The notes under the pieces were generated by a model that made no database searches, was not told where the DNA came from, and was given only the letters and a program-made list of their open reading frames with translations. DNA of 64,000 nucleotides from Aquidulcibacter paucihalophilus (lineage in GTDB: Bacteria; Pseudomonadota; Alphaproteobacteria; Caulobacterales; Caulobacteraceae). Every line of letters starts with the position of its first letter. The first letter of the stretch is position 1. Location: NCBI GenBank assembly GCA_030285985.1, contig CP127384.1:124001-188000 (forward strand), written 5' to 3'. Shown here piece after piece: positions 1-11,153 of this stretch. The position numbers and the translations under genes were made by a program.

Positions 1-272
<272 letters not shown>

Positions 273-326
273 CTAGACCCGTGCGCTTTCGCCTGCAACC
301 GTAACCCCGCGTCACCCGGAGCCGTC

Positions 327-1118
327 ATGGCCAGCCTGCCCGAGATCATCGCCGCCGAGGACACGCCGGCCGACCTGATCACCATCGTCGACGAAACCAC
401 TGTTCGAGCGGAAGTGGCGGCCTGGCGGGCGAAGGTGCTGAAGCGGCCCGGCCTTTGGGACAAGGCCACGCGCGGGACCCAGGAGCGGATCAACCGGATC
501 ATCCCCGAGCGGGTCCACGCCATCATCACGGCCGGCGTCGAGGCCATGACAAAGGGCATCCTGTTCGGCTCGGACCTGATTCCGAACCGGCCCACGGTCG
601 ACGGCTCGCTGGCGGCGCGGGAGCTTCGGGCGCGGGCGAGGATCAAGGCCTACCGCACGACGGCCAGCGTCGAGGGCGGGGTCGCGGGCGCGGGCGGCTT
701 CGTGCTGGCGGCGGCGGACTTCCCGGCCCTGATGGCGATCAAGGTGCGGATGCTGGGCGATGTCGCCGGGGCCTATGGCTGGGGCGGCGATACGGTGCGC
801 GAGCGGCTGTTCCTGCTGCACATCTTCCACCTCGCCTTCGCCAGCGCGAAGCGGCGGCCAGAGGCGCTGGCGGAACTGGAGCGCTGGATCGCGGGCGCGG
901 ACCAGCCGGAGGCGATCACCGACTACGACTGGCGGCGGTTCCAGATCGAGTACCGGGACTACATCGACCTGGCCAAGCTGGCGCAGCTGATCCCGGTCGT
1001 CGGCGCGCCCATCGGGGCCGTGGTCAACTGGCGGCTGGTCGACCGGCTCGGCGAGACGGCGATGATGGCGTGCCGGTTGCGGTGGCTGGGGGAGGCTGGT
1101 CCGCCGCCGCCCGGCTGA
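327..1118 (+). CDS. EcsC family protein
   Basis: Predicted protein of 263 aa from the EcsC family, whose members are soluble or membrane-associated and of unclear function (named after a Bacillus ABC-transporter operon gene). Visible family traits are a glycine- and alanine-rich hydrophobic hairpin near residues 105-130 (VEGGVAGAGGFVLAAADFPA), the conserved RLFLLHIFHLAFA helix, and a second hydrophobic stretch near the C terminus (LAQLIPVVGAPIGAVVNW). The ATG at 327 is preferred because GGAG lies 6 bases upstream; a longer frame from 246 has no homologous look. It stands alone, divergent from mdh. The biochemical role is unknown. Confidence 0.8.
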   Translation: MASLPEIIAAEDTPADLITIVDETTVRAEVAAWRAKVLKRPGLWDKATRGTQERINRIIPERVHAIITAGVEAMTKGILFGSDLIPNRPTVDGSLAARELRARARIKAYRTTASVEGGVAGAGGFVLAAADFPALMAIKVRMLGDVAGAYGWGGDTVRERLFLLHIFHLAFASAKRRPEALAELERWIAGADQPEAITDYDWRRFQIEYRDYIDLAKLAQLIPVVGAPIGAVVNWRLVDRLGETAMMACRLRWLGEAGPPPPG

Positions 1119-1188
1119 GGCGCCCCGAACGCGGCCAGGCTTGCGTCGACTCCGGATATCGCGATGTTGCAAAGATCGGGGGGATCAC

Positions 1189-1320
1189 ATGCTGAAGCTG
1201 ATTGTGAGATTGCTTAAACATCCCGGCCGCGCGCACCATTTCACCCAGAGCCGGAGTCGGCCAGGCATGATGACCTGCAAACTCTGCAAGCTGCGCGTCT
1301 GGTCCTCTCGCGGGGGCTAG
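1189..1320 (+). CDS. Possible small protein, 43 aa, with a CxxC pair
   Basis: A short frame not recognised as any family. It starts MLKLIVRLLKHPGRAHHF and ends with TCKLCKLRVWSSRGG, so it is basic with one CxxC pair. A run of Gs (GGGGGG ending about 5 bases before the ATG) could serve as ribosome binding site. Its TAG stop shares the tetranucleotide CTAG with the stop of the convergent small ORF at 1317-1430, an arrangement seen at four convergent pairs of real genes in this window. Coding status is uncertain. Confidence 0.35.
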   Translation: MLKLIVRLLKHPGRAHHFTQSRSRPGMMTCKLCKLRVWSSRGG

Positions 1321-1430
1321 GTCAGGGCCCGATAGACAAGGAAGACGGCGGCGTAAAATATGCCCGGAACGCCGATATAAACTACGGCGAGCTGGGAGAC
1401 CGGCGCCAGGTCTCGAGGGCGGCGAAGCAT
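1317..1430 (-). CDS. Possible small single-pass membrane protein, 37 aa
   Basis: Starts MLRRPRDLAPVSQLAVVYIG and continues with a hydrophobic stretch through VPGIFYAAVFLVYRALT, so residues about 12-33 could form one transmembrane helix with a basic N terminus. The Shine-Dalgarno GGAGG lies 7 bases before the ATG, an unusually good match. The stop codon shares CTAG with the convergent ORF at 1189-1320. No family is recognised. It fills an otherwise empty stretch between the EcsC gene and the VOC gene (1119-1605). Confidence 0.5.
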   Translation of the reverse strand: MLRRPRDLAPVSQLAVVYIGVPGIFYAAVFLVYRALT

Positions 1431-1605
1431 CGGGCAATCCTCCGTATACCGGTGGGTATTCTGTGACCCTATTGTTAAGCTTCACTGAAAAATCTTCGTG
1501 TCCGAACCTTCACCATTTGTCCGCCCGGCCCGGGCCTCACACTCCGAGCGCTTGACGTTCCTGTTTTGTTCATATTGTCTGATTGTCGAAAGGGAGGGTT
1601 TGAAC

Positions 1606-1989
1606 ATGATCGGCTATGTGACGCTGGGCACCAACGACCTCGAGCGGGGGGCGAAATTCTATGATGCGATCGCCGCCGAGATGGGGACGTCGCGGATGAT
1701 GGAATGGCCCGGGGCGATCGCCTGGGGCACGCCGGGCGGCGGCGCCGGGATCGGGCTGACCAAGCCCTTCGACGGGCAGGCGGCCAGCGTCGGCAACGGG
1801 GTGATGGTGGCGCTGGAAGCGTCGTCGCGCGACCAGATCCATCGGCTGCACGAGATCGCCCTGGCCCATGGTGGAACGTGCGAGGGACCGCCCGGGCCGC
1901 GCGGGGACAGCTTCTACGCCGCCTATTTCCGCGACCCCGACGGCAACAAGCTGAACGCCTTCATGATGGAGCACGGCGCGGTGGCCTGA
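1606..1989 (+). CDS. VOC superfamily (glyoxalase/dioxygenase-like) protein
   Basis: A 127-aa single-domain member of the vicinal oxygen chelate superfamily. It has the beta-alpha-beta opening MIGYVTLGTNDLERGAKFYD and the terminal signature FRDPDGNKLNAF. The metal-ligand pattern of true glyoxalase I is incomplete, so the substrate cannot be named. The start at 1606 is chosen because AGGGAGG lies 8-14 bases upstream; the frame open from 1498 adds a non-homologous tail. It lies 115 bp before katG on the same strand, but the OxyR-like site at 2002-2038 suggests katG has its own promoter. Confidence 0.85.
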   Translation: MIGYVTLGTNDLERGAKFYDAIAAEMGTSRMMEWPGAIAWGTPGGGAGIGLTKPFDGQAASVGNGVMVALEASSRDQIHRLHEIALAHGGTCEGPPGPRGDSFYAAYFRDPDGNKLNAFMMEHGAVA

Positions 1990-2001
1990 TCCGGCGGGTC
2001 G

Positions 2002-2038
2002 ATAGATTTTCCTGTTCCTGATGACAGGGTTTATCGAT
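2002..2038 (+). promoter_or_regulatory. Degenerate OxyR-like site upstream of katG
   Basis: Four tetranucleotides at exact 7-base spacing: ATAG (2002), TGTT (2013), ACAG (2024) and CGAT (2035). The OxyR consensus is ATAG-N7-CTAT-N7-ATAG-N7-CTAT, so the first block is perfect, two blocks match 3 of 4 and one is poor. The site lies 66-102 bases before the katG start and includes the inverted repeat CCTGT/ACAGG. Regulation is inferred, not shown. Confidence 0.5.
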
Positions 2039-2064
2039 TTTCCCTCCTGAGGCGAAAGGTCTAG

Positions 2065-4353
<2,289 letters not shown>

Positions 4354-4363
4354 GCCGCTGAAG

Positions 4364-4534
4364 GGTTCATCACGGCGGGCACAACGGAAGGCACAAGGGA
4401 CACGACGGGAGCGGTGACGGTTCCTCGTTCGCGGATTCATTCTGGGTCATGAGATCGCGGCTTCGCCGCATCGATTGAAAGGCCCCGGACCCCGTTGTGC
4501 CCGTTGTGACCCCGTCGTGCCCGTTGTGATGAAC
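4364..4534. repeat. Family A inverted repeat, gene-less copy 1
   Basis: Arms of about 45 bp, each a degenerate tandem of CACAACGRR units, face each other. The left arm (4364-4410) begins GGTTCATCACGGCGGGCACA. The right arm (4491-4534) reads CCCGTTGTGCCCGTTGTGAC and ends GTGATGAAC. The loop of about 80 bp codes for nothing evident. It occupies most of the katG-oxyR gap. The same arms recur at 32689-32851 and 45545-46022. Confidence 0.85.
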
Positions 4535-4582
4535 TCGACGCCACCAATCTCATAAGGCGGTCTGATTGTCTTTGGCCAAACG

Positions 4583-4597
4583 ATAGCGAGCGCCTAT
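4583..4597 (+). promoter_or_regulatory. ATAG-N7-CTAT OxyR half-site abutting oxyR
   Basis: A perfect ATAG (4583-4586), 7 bases, then CTAT (4594-4597), directly touching the oxyR start codon at 4598. The expected upstream pair is not recognisable. LysR-type regulators commonly autoregulate, so this is a candidate autoregulatory site. Its position would also fit translation starting at the second ATG (4607). Confidence 0.5.
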
Positions 4598-5494
4598 ATG
4601 ACGGCCATGCTCCCCACCCTTCGTCAGCTCCAGTATCTCAAGCTTCTGGCCGAGCACGCCTCGTTCAGCCGGGCGGCGGAGGCGGCGCATGTCAGCCAGC
4701 CGGCGCTGTCGGCCGGGGTGCAGGAACTGGAGAAGATTCTTGGCGCGCCCGTGGTCGAGCGGACGCGCGGCAATATCCAGCTGACCGCCGTCGGGGCCGA
4801 GGCCGTCCGGCGCGGCGAGGACGTGCTGGCCCGGACGGAAGATCTGGTCGAGGCGGCGCGCAATGCCGGCAAGCCGCTGTCGGGCCGGTTCCGGCTGGGC
4901 GTCATTCCGACGGTCGCCCCCTTCCTGCTGCCGGCCAAACTGCCGGGGGTGAAGGCCCAATGGCCGGCGCTGCGGCTGTTCATCCGCGAGGACCTGACGC
5001 CGCGACTGATCGCCGGACTGAAGGCGGGCCAGCTGGACGCGGCGGTGATCGCCCTGCCCTACAGTTCGCACGGCATCGACCACGCCCGCATCGGCGACGA
5101 CGAGATCCTGGCCGCCGCGCCGGTCGGCCATGTGCTGGCCGGGACCGGGCCGATCCCGGCGGGGTCGCTCAAGGCCGAGGACCTGATCCTGCTCGAGGAC
5201 GGCCACTGCCTGCGCGACCACGCCCTGGCCGCCTTCGGCATCGAACCGCCGCGCGGCGAGGACGTTTTCGCGGCGACCAGCCTGCATACGCTGGTGCAGA
5301 TGGTCTCGGCCGGGCTGGGGGTCAGCTTCCTGCCCGAGATGGCGGTGCGGGCGGGACTGGCCGATCTGCCCGGCGTCGTGGTGCGGCCGATCGCGGCCAA
5401 GGCCCCGCGCCGCGAGATCGTGGTGGCCTGGCGCGCCGGCTCCAGCCGGGCGGCCGAGGCGAGGCTGCTGGCGGACGCCTTGAAGCTGGACTGA
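4598..5494 (+). CDS. oxyR: OxyR-like LysR-type peroxide regulator with a single cysteine
   Basis: A 298-aa LysR regulator. The N-terminal winged helix (LRQLQYLKLLAEHASFSRAA, residues about 7-65) is followed by a periplasmic-binding-like sensor domain. The hallmark LEDGHCLRDHAL places the peroxidatic Cys at residue 204. In E. coli OxyR a second, resolving Cys lies nine residues later; here that position is Phe213, and no other Cys exists in the protein. It lies downstream of katG on the same strand. Identity as OxyR is well supported by the HCLRD block and the katG/ahpC context. A mechanism that avoids an intramolecular disulfide is inferred. The start could be 4598 or 4607. Confidence 0.92.
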   Translation: MTAMLPTLRQLQYLKLLAEHASFSRAAEAAHVSQPALSAGVQELEKILGAPVVERTRGNIQLTAVGAEAVRRGEDVLARTEDLVEAARNAGKPLSGRFRLGVIPTVAPFLLPAKLPGVKAQWPALRLFIREDLTPRLIAGLKAGQLDAAVIALPYSSHGIDHARIGDDEILAAAPVGHVLAGTGPIPAGSLKAEDLILLEDGHCLRDHALAAFGIEPPRGEDVFAATSLHTLVQMVSAGLGVSFLPEMAVRAGLADLPGVVVRPIAAKAPRREIVVAWRAGSSRAAEARLLADALKLD

Positions 5495-5588
5495 GCGTCC
5501 GCTTCATTACGACTCCGTAAGGTGCGCGGCCTTTCGGCCCTGATAGGGTTCGCGCGCCCGCGTGCGCCGGGCGTCCGGAGCCCTGCCC

Positions 5589-8483
5589 ATGAAGTCCCGC
5601 CTGTTCGCCGCCGCCTCGATCGCTGCCCTGATGCTGGGCGTGTCCGCCTGCGCCACCCTGTCTGACGCGGACGGCGCAGCGGCTGATGTCATGGCCGCGG
5701 CTGAGGTGGCCGAGGCGGAAGAGCGCGCTGCCGCTCCCGGCGAGATCGTCGTCCCGCCGCTGGGCTTCGCCGAGCGGACCCTGCCGAACGGCCTGCGGGT
5801 CTTCACGGCGCGCGACACGGCCACGTCCAATGTCACGGTGCAGGTCTGGTACAAGGTCGGGGCCAAGGACGATCCGGAAGGCCGCTCCGGCTTCGCCCAC
5901 ATGTTCGAACACCTGATGTTCAAGGCGACCCGGAACCTGCCGCAGGAGACCTTCGACCGGCTGACCGAGGACGTCGGCGGTTCGAACAACGCCTCCACCG
6001 GCCTGGACGTGACCAACTATTTCGAGACCGTGCCGGCCCAGCATCTGGAGCGGATGCTGTTCGCCGAGTCCGAGCGGATGGGGTCGCTGGTCGTCGACGA
6101 GGCCTCGTTCGAGAGCGAGCGTGACGTGGTCAAGGAGGAGTTCCGCCTGCGCGTCCTGTCGACGCCCTATGGCCGGTTCCAGCGCCTGCATTCCCAGGCC
6201 TTCATCTTCCAGGACAGCCCCTATCGCCGCCCGGGCATCGGCTCGATCGCCGATCTGGACGCCGCCACCATCGATGACGTGCTGCGCTTCCACGAGACCT
6301 TCTACCGGCCCGACAACGCCTATCTGATCGTGGCCGGAAACTTCGACCAGGCCCAGCTGGACGCCTGGATCGACGGCTATTTCGGCGGCATCGAGAACCC
6401 CGACCGCGCCCTGCCCGTCAACAATGTGCCCGAGAGCTTCGGCACGGCGCGCGAGGCGACCTTCTATGGTCCCAACGTCCCCCTGCCGATGGTGCAGATC
6501 ACCTGGCCGACCGTGCCCTACAACCACCCGGACCGGGCCGCGCTGGACGTGCTGGACGGCATCCTGTCGACGGGCGAGTCGAGCCGGCTGTACCAGTCGC
6601 TGGTCTATCGCCAGCAGATCGCCACCCAAGCGACGTCGTCGAACAGCCAGCAGCAGCAGGTCGGGGTGCTGAACACCTCGGCCATCATGAGCGCCGGCCA
6701 TACGCCGGATGAAGGCATGGCCGCCCTGCGCGCCGAGGTCGCCCGCATCCGTGACGAGCCGGTCACCGAGGCCGAACTGGCCGAGGCCAAGACCGAACTG
6801 ATCGCCAGCGCCCTGCGCGGACTGGAGACCATCGACGGCCGGGCCTTCGCCCTGGGCTACACCCTGATCATGACCGGCGAGGCGGCCAGCGCGGATCGGG
6901 ACGTGGCCAATATCCAGGCCGTGACCGTGGCCGATGTGCAGCGGGTGGCGCGGGCGTACCTGCGCGACGACCGGGCCATCGCCATGCGCTATCTGCAGGC
7001 CGACGCCGAAAACCCGGCCTCGCCGGTGCAGGAGGTGTTCACCGCACCGATCACCCTGGCGACCCTGGCTCCGGCCGACGAGCCGGTGACCCTGCTGCCC
7101 GAGGGCCAGCGCACGCCGCTGCCGCAACCGGGGCCCGCCGTCGACGCTGCCACGCCGCAGGTGGCCGAGCGCCGTCTGGCCAACGGCATGCGGGTGCTGG
7201 TCGCCCGCAAGGCCGGCCTTCCGCTGATCTCGGCCCGGCTGAGCTTCGATGCCGGCACATCGGACGATCCGGCGGGCAAGGCGGGCGTCGCCAACTTCAC
7301 CGCCTCCCTGCTGACGCAAGGCACCGAAAGCCGCACCGCTCCCGAGATCGCCACCGAGATCGAACGGCTGGGCGCGGACATCGGCGCGGGCGCGGGCGTG
7401 GACTTCACCAATGTCTTCGCCTCCTCGCCGTCCAACGTCTTCCCCCAGACCATGGCCCTGATGGCCGATGTGGTCCGCAATCCGGCCTATGCCGCCGAGG
7501 AGCTGGACCGCGAGAAGACCCAGACCCTGAACGGCCTGCGGGTGCAGCTGTCGCAGCCGGGACCGGTGTCCAGCCTGGCCGCCGCCCGCGCGGTGTTCGG
7601 TGAAGCCCCCTACGCCCTGCCCGGCTCGGGCACGCCCGGCACGATTCCGGGCCTGACCCGCGAGGATCTGGTCGCCTTCCATGAGGGCCGCTACCGGCCG
7701 AGCCAGGCCACGCTGGTCTTCTCCGGCGACATCACGCCGGAGGCCGCCTACGCCCTGGCCGAGGAAGCCTTCGGCGACTGGCGCGATCCGGCGGGAACCG
7801 TGGCCACGATCGACGATCCGGCCGGGGCGCTGGTCGCACCGCGCATCATCGTGATCGATCAGCCCGGTGCCGGTCAGGCGGCGGTGGTCGCGGCCCTGCG
7901 CGGCATCGCCCGCACGGACGAGGACTATTTCCCGCTTCTGGTCGGCAACAGCCTGATGGGCGGCGGCTTCTCCGCGCGTCTGAACCAGGAGATCCGCATC
8001 AAACGCGGCCTGTCCTACGGGGCCAGTTCCGGTCTCGGCGCGCGCGCGGACGAGGGAATCCTTTCGGCCTCGGCCCAGACCCGCAACGACGCCGTGCCGG
8101 AGGTGGCCGAACTGATCCTGGCAGAGATCACCCGTCTGTCGGCGACCACCGCCACCGAGGCCGAACTGGCCCCGCGCCGCGCGACCCTGATCGGCTCGTT
8201 CGGCCGCCAGCTGGAGACCGTCGACGGCCTCGGCGGCCTGGTCGCCAACCTCGCGCTCTACGGCCTGCCGCTGACCAGCCTGGCCAGCTACGACGACGAT
8301 GTGAACGGCGTGACCCCGGAGGCCATCCGCGCCGCGGCGGCGGAACACCTGCCCGCCTCGAGCGCCAGCCTGGTCATCGTCGGCGACGCCGCGGTGTTCC
8401 TGACCGCGCTGCGGGCGAAATACCCGAATATCGAGGTGGTGCCGCTGTCGAGCCTGAACATCGACTCGGTGACGCTGAGGTAG
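5589..8483 (+). CDS. M16 family zinc peptidase lipoprotein (fused two-half form)
   Basis: A 964-aa pitrilysin-family peptidase, probably in the periplasm. The signal peptide ends in a lipobox (LGVSAC, Cys about residue 20). The zinc motif HMFEH is at residues 104-108, with a distal Glu in ESERDVVKEEF. The C-terminal half (from about residue 500, RRLANGMRVLVARKAGLP) repeats the fold without HxxEH, as usual for the inactive partner domain; many relatives split the halves into two genes. The ATG at 5589 has GGAG 8 bases upstream. It overlaps nothing and converges on the protease gene at 8487. Confidence 0.93.
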   Translation: MKSRLFAAASIAALMLGVSACATLSDADGAAADVMAAAEVAEAEERAAAPGEIVVPPLGFAERTLPNGLRVFTARDTATSNVTVQVWYKVGAKDDPEGRSGFAHMFEHLMFKATRNLPQETFDRLTEDVGGSNNASTGLDVTNYFETVPAQHLERMLFAESERMGSLVVDEASFESERDVVKEEFRLRVLSTPYGRFQRLHSQAFIFQDSPYRRPGIGSIADLDAATIDDVLRFHETFYRPDNAYLIVAGNFDQAQLDAWIDGYFGGIENPDRALPVNNVPESFGTAREATFYGPNVPLPMVQITWPTVPYNHPDRAALDVLDGILSTGESSRLYQSLVYRQQIATQATSSNSQQQQVGVLNTSAIMSAGHTPDEGMAALRAEVARIRDEPVTEAELAEAKTELIASALRGLETIDGRAFALGYTLIMTGEAASADRDVANIQAVTVADVQRVARAYLRDDRAIAMRYLQADAENPASPVQEVFTAPITLATLAPADEPVTLLPEGQRTPLPQPGPAVDAATPQVAERRLANGMRVLVARKAGLPLISARLSFDAGTSDDPAGKAGVANFTASLLTQGTESRTAPEIATEIERLGADIGAGAGVDFTNVFASSPSNVFPQTMALMADVVRNPAYAAEELDREKTQTLNGLRVQLSQPGPVSSLAAARAVFGEAPYALPGSGTPGTIPGLTREDLVAFHEGRYRPSQATLVFSGDITPEAAYALAEEAFGDWRDPAGTVATIDDPAGALVAPRIIVIDQPGAGQAAVVAALRGIARTDEDYFPLLVGNSLMGGGFSARLNQEIRIKRGLSYGASSGLGARADEGILSASAQTRNDAVPEVAELILAEITRLSATTATEAELAPRRATLIGSFGRQLETVDGLGGLVANLALYGLPLTSLASYDDDVNGVTPEAIRAAAAEHLPASSASLVIVGDAAVFLTALRAKYPNIEVVPLSSLNIDSVTLR

Positions 8484-8486
8484 GCC

Positions 8487-9317
8487 TCAGGCAGACAGAC
8501 AGACGACCTGCGCGACCCTCAGATCACGGCGCAGGTCGTCGGCGACCAGTCCATAGTTGTCGACGGTGACGAGGCGGCCGGTGAGCGGTTCGTCGGCCTT
8601 CTGCACGCCGCGGATGGCCGGGCCGAAGGTGTCGGGCGAGGTGGTGTAGATCCGGCCCCGGCGCGGGCTTTCGGCGATGGTGACGCCGACGGCGCGGCCC
8701 TGACGGTCCAGCACCGGCGCGCCCGACAGGCCCGCAAGCGTGCCGCCCAGACCGTCGGTGCGACCAACCTCGGCCCAGGCCAGAACCGGCTCGTCGCGCT
8801 GGCCGCGACCCCGGACCCTGAGCGTCTCGCGGCCCAGCAGACGGGAGGCGACCTCGCCGGCGCGTGCCTGGGGGTAGCCGGGATGGAAGCCGCGCTGGCC
8901 CTCGCGCAGGCCCTGGGCGGCCTGGACCGGAATGGCGTCCGGTCCGCCCCGGGTCAGCAGGACGGCGATGTCCGCGCGGGGCGCGAGACGCACGTCCGCC
9001 GCGACCGCACGCCCGCCGCCGACGAGGATGGCCGGACGCCGGCATCCCTCGACGACGTGACGCGCGGTGACCCAGCGACCGTCGCGCGAGATGGAGAAGG
9101 CCGTGCCGGAACTCGGCTGGAAGGGAATGTCCGGCGCATTGACGGTGACGGCGGGATCGAAGGGCGTGATCGGCCCCAGCAGGGCACCCTCGACCTCGTC
9201 CGGCGCGGGGGGTGCCGGCGGGGCGTCCGCATTCTCGCGCAGCTGCAGCGACCAGATGACGAGGGCGCTGACGACCAGCGAATAGACGAGCCAGTCCGGC
9301 AGTCTGGGGAAACCCAC
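8487..9317 (-). CDS. Membrane-anchored trypsin-like serine protease
   Basis: A 276-aa protein with an N-terminal membrane anchor (WLVYSLVVSALVIWSLQL), a proline-rich linker and a chymotrypsin-fold domain. A catalytic triad is visible: His in TARHVVEGC, Asp in RADIAVLL, and Ser in GLSGAPVLD. No PDZ domain follows, unlike DegP/HtrA. GTG start at 9317. It lies 4 bases after the DUF350 gene on the same strand, so the two are probably co-transcribed; a joint envelope role is inferred only. Confidence 0.85.
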   Translation of the reverse strand: MGFPRLPDWLVYSLVVSALVIWSLQLRENADAPPAPPAPDEVEGALLGPITPFDPAVTVNAPDIPFQPSSGTAFSISRDGRWVTARHVVEGCRRPAILVGGGRAVAADVRLAPRADIAVLLTRGGPDAIPVQAAQGLREGQRGFHPGYPQARAGEVASRLLGRETLRVRGRGQRDEPVLAWAEVGRTDGLGGTLAGLSGAPVLDRQGRAVGVTIAESPRRGRIYTTSPDTFGPAIRGVQKADEPLTGRLVTVDNYGLVADDLRRDLRVAQVVCLSA

Positions 9318-9321
9318 GGCC

Positions 9322-9765
9322 TCAGCCCGTCAGGGCGGCGGCGAGGATCAGGGCGGTCGACAGCTTGGCACCGACCAGCAGGACGGCGGCGGCGATCTCA
9401 CCGTCGCGGATGCGCTGCGGCAGGCCGGTCAGGATCATGTCGACGAGACGGAATGCCAGCAGCTGCAGCACCACGGTGGCGACGCCCCACAGGGCGATGT
9501 CCTTGAGCGAGGTCGAAACGCTCAGGCTGACCGCCAGCGGAACGGCGAGGCCGACCAGGACGCCGGAGAAGGCCACCGCGGCGGCGGCATTGCCCTCGCG
9601 GATCAGGGCGATCTCCTTCCACGGCGTGAACAGGGCGTAGAGGATCGCGCCCATGACCAGCAGGGCGAGCGTGACGCCCAGATGCGCCAGGGTCGTCGGA
9701 AAGCCGGTCGCGAAGGCCTGGACCTCGGCGCTTTCAAGCAGGGTGGTGAGGGACGAGGAATCCAT
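9322..9765 (-). CDS. DUF350 family membrane protein
   Basis: A 147-aa protein with about four hydrophobic segments (residues about 25-47, 62-82, 90-110 and 125-145) in the paired pattern of DUF350, including IREGNAAAAVAFSGVLVGLA. The family's function is unknown, although it is often found near envelope-stress genes. It is the first gene of a probable two-gene operon with the downstream protease. Confidence 0.85.
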   Translation of the reverse strand: MDSSSLTTLLESAEVQAFATGFPTTLAHLGVTLALLVMGAILYALFTPWKEIALIREGNAAAAVAFSGVLVGLAVPLAVSLSVSTSLKDIALWGVATVVLQLLAFRLVDMILTGLPQRIRDGEIAAAVLLVGAKLSTALILAAALTG

Positions 9766-9860
9766 GATTGTCCGTTGTCAGAGCCCCGCTGACGATTGCC
9801 CGGATTTCGCCCCAATCCGCAAGGGGGGCGGGGACACAGTTGGTGAAGAAGTGTGTCCGA

Positions 9861-9922
9861 AGGGATGAGGGATGAGGGAGGAGGGAGGAAGGCGGCCCGG
9901 ATGCCTCATCCCTCATCCCTCA
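9861..9922. repeat. Family B inverted tandem repeat, copy 1
   Basis: The left arm AGGGATGAGGGATGAGGGAG (9861-9880, with a GGAGGG extension) faces the right arm CCTCATCCCTCATCCCTCA (9904-9922). The right arm runs into the rlmN stop codon. The repeated unit is about 7 bp (GATGAGG). The hairpin would sit in the 3' end of the rlmN transcript. Related copies are at 11665-11770 and 27811-27894. Confidence 0.75.
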
Positions 9923-11077
9923 GGCTGCTTCCGCCGCCGCCTTGCGCACCGCCGAGGCCCGGAGCTTCTCGCTCTCGGACTTGAGCTGACCGCAGGCGGC
10001 GAGGATGTCGCGGCCACGGGGGGTGCGGATGGGGCTGGCGTAGCCGGCCTTGTTCAGGATGGCCGCGAACCGCTCGATCGTCTTCCAGTCCGAACACTCA
10101 TAGTCGGTGCCGGGCCAGGGATTGAACGGGATCAGATTGACCTTGGCCGGAATGCCCTCGATCAGTTTCAGCAGGGCGCGAGCCTCGTCGGGGCTGTCGT
10201 TGACGCCCTTCAGCATGACGTATTCGAAGGTCACGCGGCGGGCGTTGGACAGGCTGGGATAGGCGCGGATGCCGGCCATCAGCTTTTCGAGGTCGTATTT
10301 CTTGTTCAGCGGCACCAGCACGTCGCGCAGGGCGTCATTGGTGGCGTGCAGGCTGATCGCCAGCATGGCCTGGGTGCGGGTCCCGAGCGCGTCGAGCTGC
10401 GGCACGACGCCCGAGGTCGAGACGGTGATCCGGCGGCGCGACAGGGCGATGCCTTCGTTGTCCGAGATGATGTCGATAGCGTCGGCGACGTGGTCCAGAT
10501 TGTAGAGCGGCTCACCCATGCCCATGAAGACGATGTTCGACAGGCGGCGGTCTTCCTTGGGCGACGGCCATTCCTCGAGGTCGTCGCGCGCGACCTGGAC
10601 CTGGGCCACGATCTCGGCGGCGGTCAGGTTGCGGACCAGCTTCTGGGTGCCGGTGTGGCAGAAGGTGCAGTTCAGGGTGCAGCCGACCTGGGACGAGACG
10701 CACAGGGCGCCGGCGCGGCCGACGTCCGGAATGTAGACGGTCTCGATCTCAATGCCCGGGGCTGTGCGGATCAGCCATTTGCGCGTGCCGTCCTTCGACA
10801 CCTGACGCTCGACGATCTCGGGGCGGGCGAGGGTGAAGACGGCGGCGAGTTTGGCCTGGGTATCCTTCGCGATGTTGCTCATCGCGGCGAAGTCGGTGAC
10901 GCCGTAGTGGTGGATCCAGCCCCACACCTGCGAGGCACGCATCTTCGCCTTTTCCGGCGGGCAGATGTCGGCGTCGATCAGCGCCTGGCGCAGACCCCCG
11001 CGCGTCAGACCGGACAGGTTGACGGGGGCCGCGGGCTTGGCGGCGGACGTGCGGGAAAGGTCGAGCGTCAGGCTCAA
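9920..11077 (-). CDS. rlmN: Dual-specificity RNA methyltransferase RlmN
   Basis: Radical-SAM enzyme that methylates C2 of A2503 in 23S rRNA and A37 in some tRNAs. It has 385 aa; the cluster motif is CTLNCTFC (CxxxCxxC), and the methyl-carrying C-terminal Cys is in ILAACGQL. The start is TTG at 11077; AGGA lies about 8 bases upstream. A four-codon mini-ORF (ATG at 11085, stop TGA overlapping the TTG) precedes it and could couple initiation. Repeat elements flank both ends of the gene. Confidence 0.96.
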   Translation of the reverse strand: MSLTLDLSRTSAAKPAAPVNLSGLTRGGLRQALIDADICPPEKAKMRASQVWGWIHHYGVTDFAAMSNIAKDTQAKLAAVFTLARPEIVERQVSKDGTRKWLIRTAPGIEIETVYIPDVGRAGALCVSSQVGCTLNCTFCHTGTQKLVRNLTAAEIVAQVQVARDDLEEWPSPKEDRRLSNIVFMGMGEPLYNLDHVADAIDIISDNEGIALSRRRITVSTSGVVPQLDALGTRTQAMLAISLHATNDALRDVLVPLNKKYDLEKLMAGIRAYPSLSNARRVTFEYVMLKGVNDSPDEARALLKLIEGIPAKVNLIPFNPWPGTDYECSDWKTIERFAAILNKAGYASPIRTPRGRDILAACGQLKSESEKLRASAVRKAAAEAA

Positions 11078-11153
11078 GGCGACATCCTGTGGGCGAGGGA
11101 GAAGCGGCTTATACCACAGATCGTGCGGGTTTTAAGGCGGGGCGGCTTCGCCG

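Noticed and set aside
1498..1605. Longer start of the VOC protein at a GTG
   Set aside because: The extension has no homology pattern, while the ATG at 1606 has a strong AGGGAGG.
4364..4534. CRISPR-like array
   Set aside because: The repeats are degenerate, have no regular unique spacers, and are inverted about a centre; no cas genes are in the window.
5322..8348. Antisense open frame of 1008 codons opposite oxyR and the M16 peptidase
   Set aside because: Composition is dominated by Gly, Arg and Gln shadows of the real frame; no domain or ribosome site.
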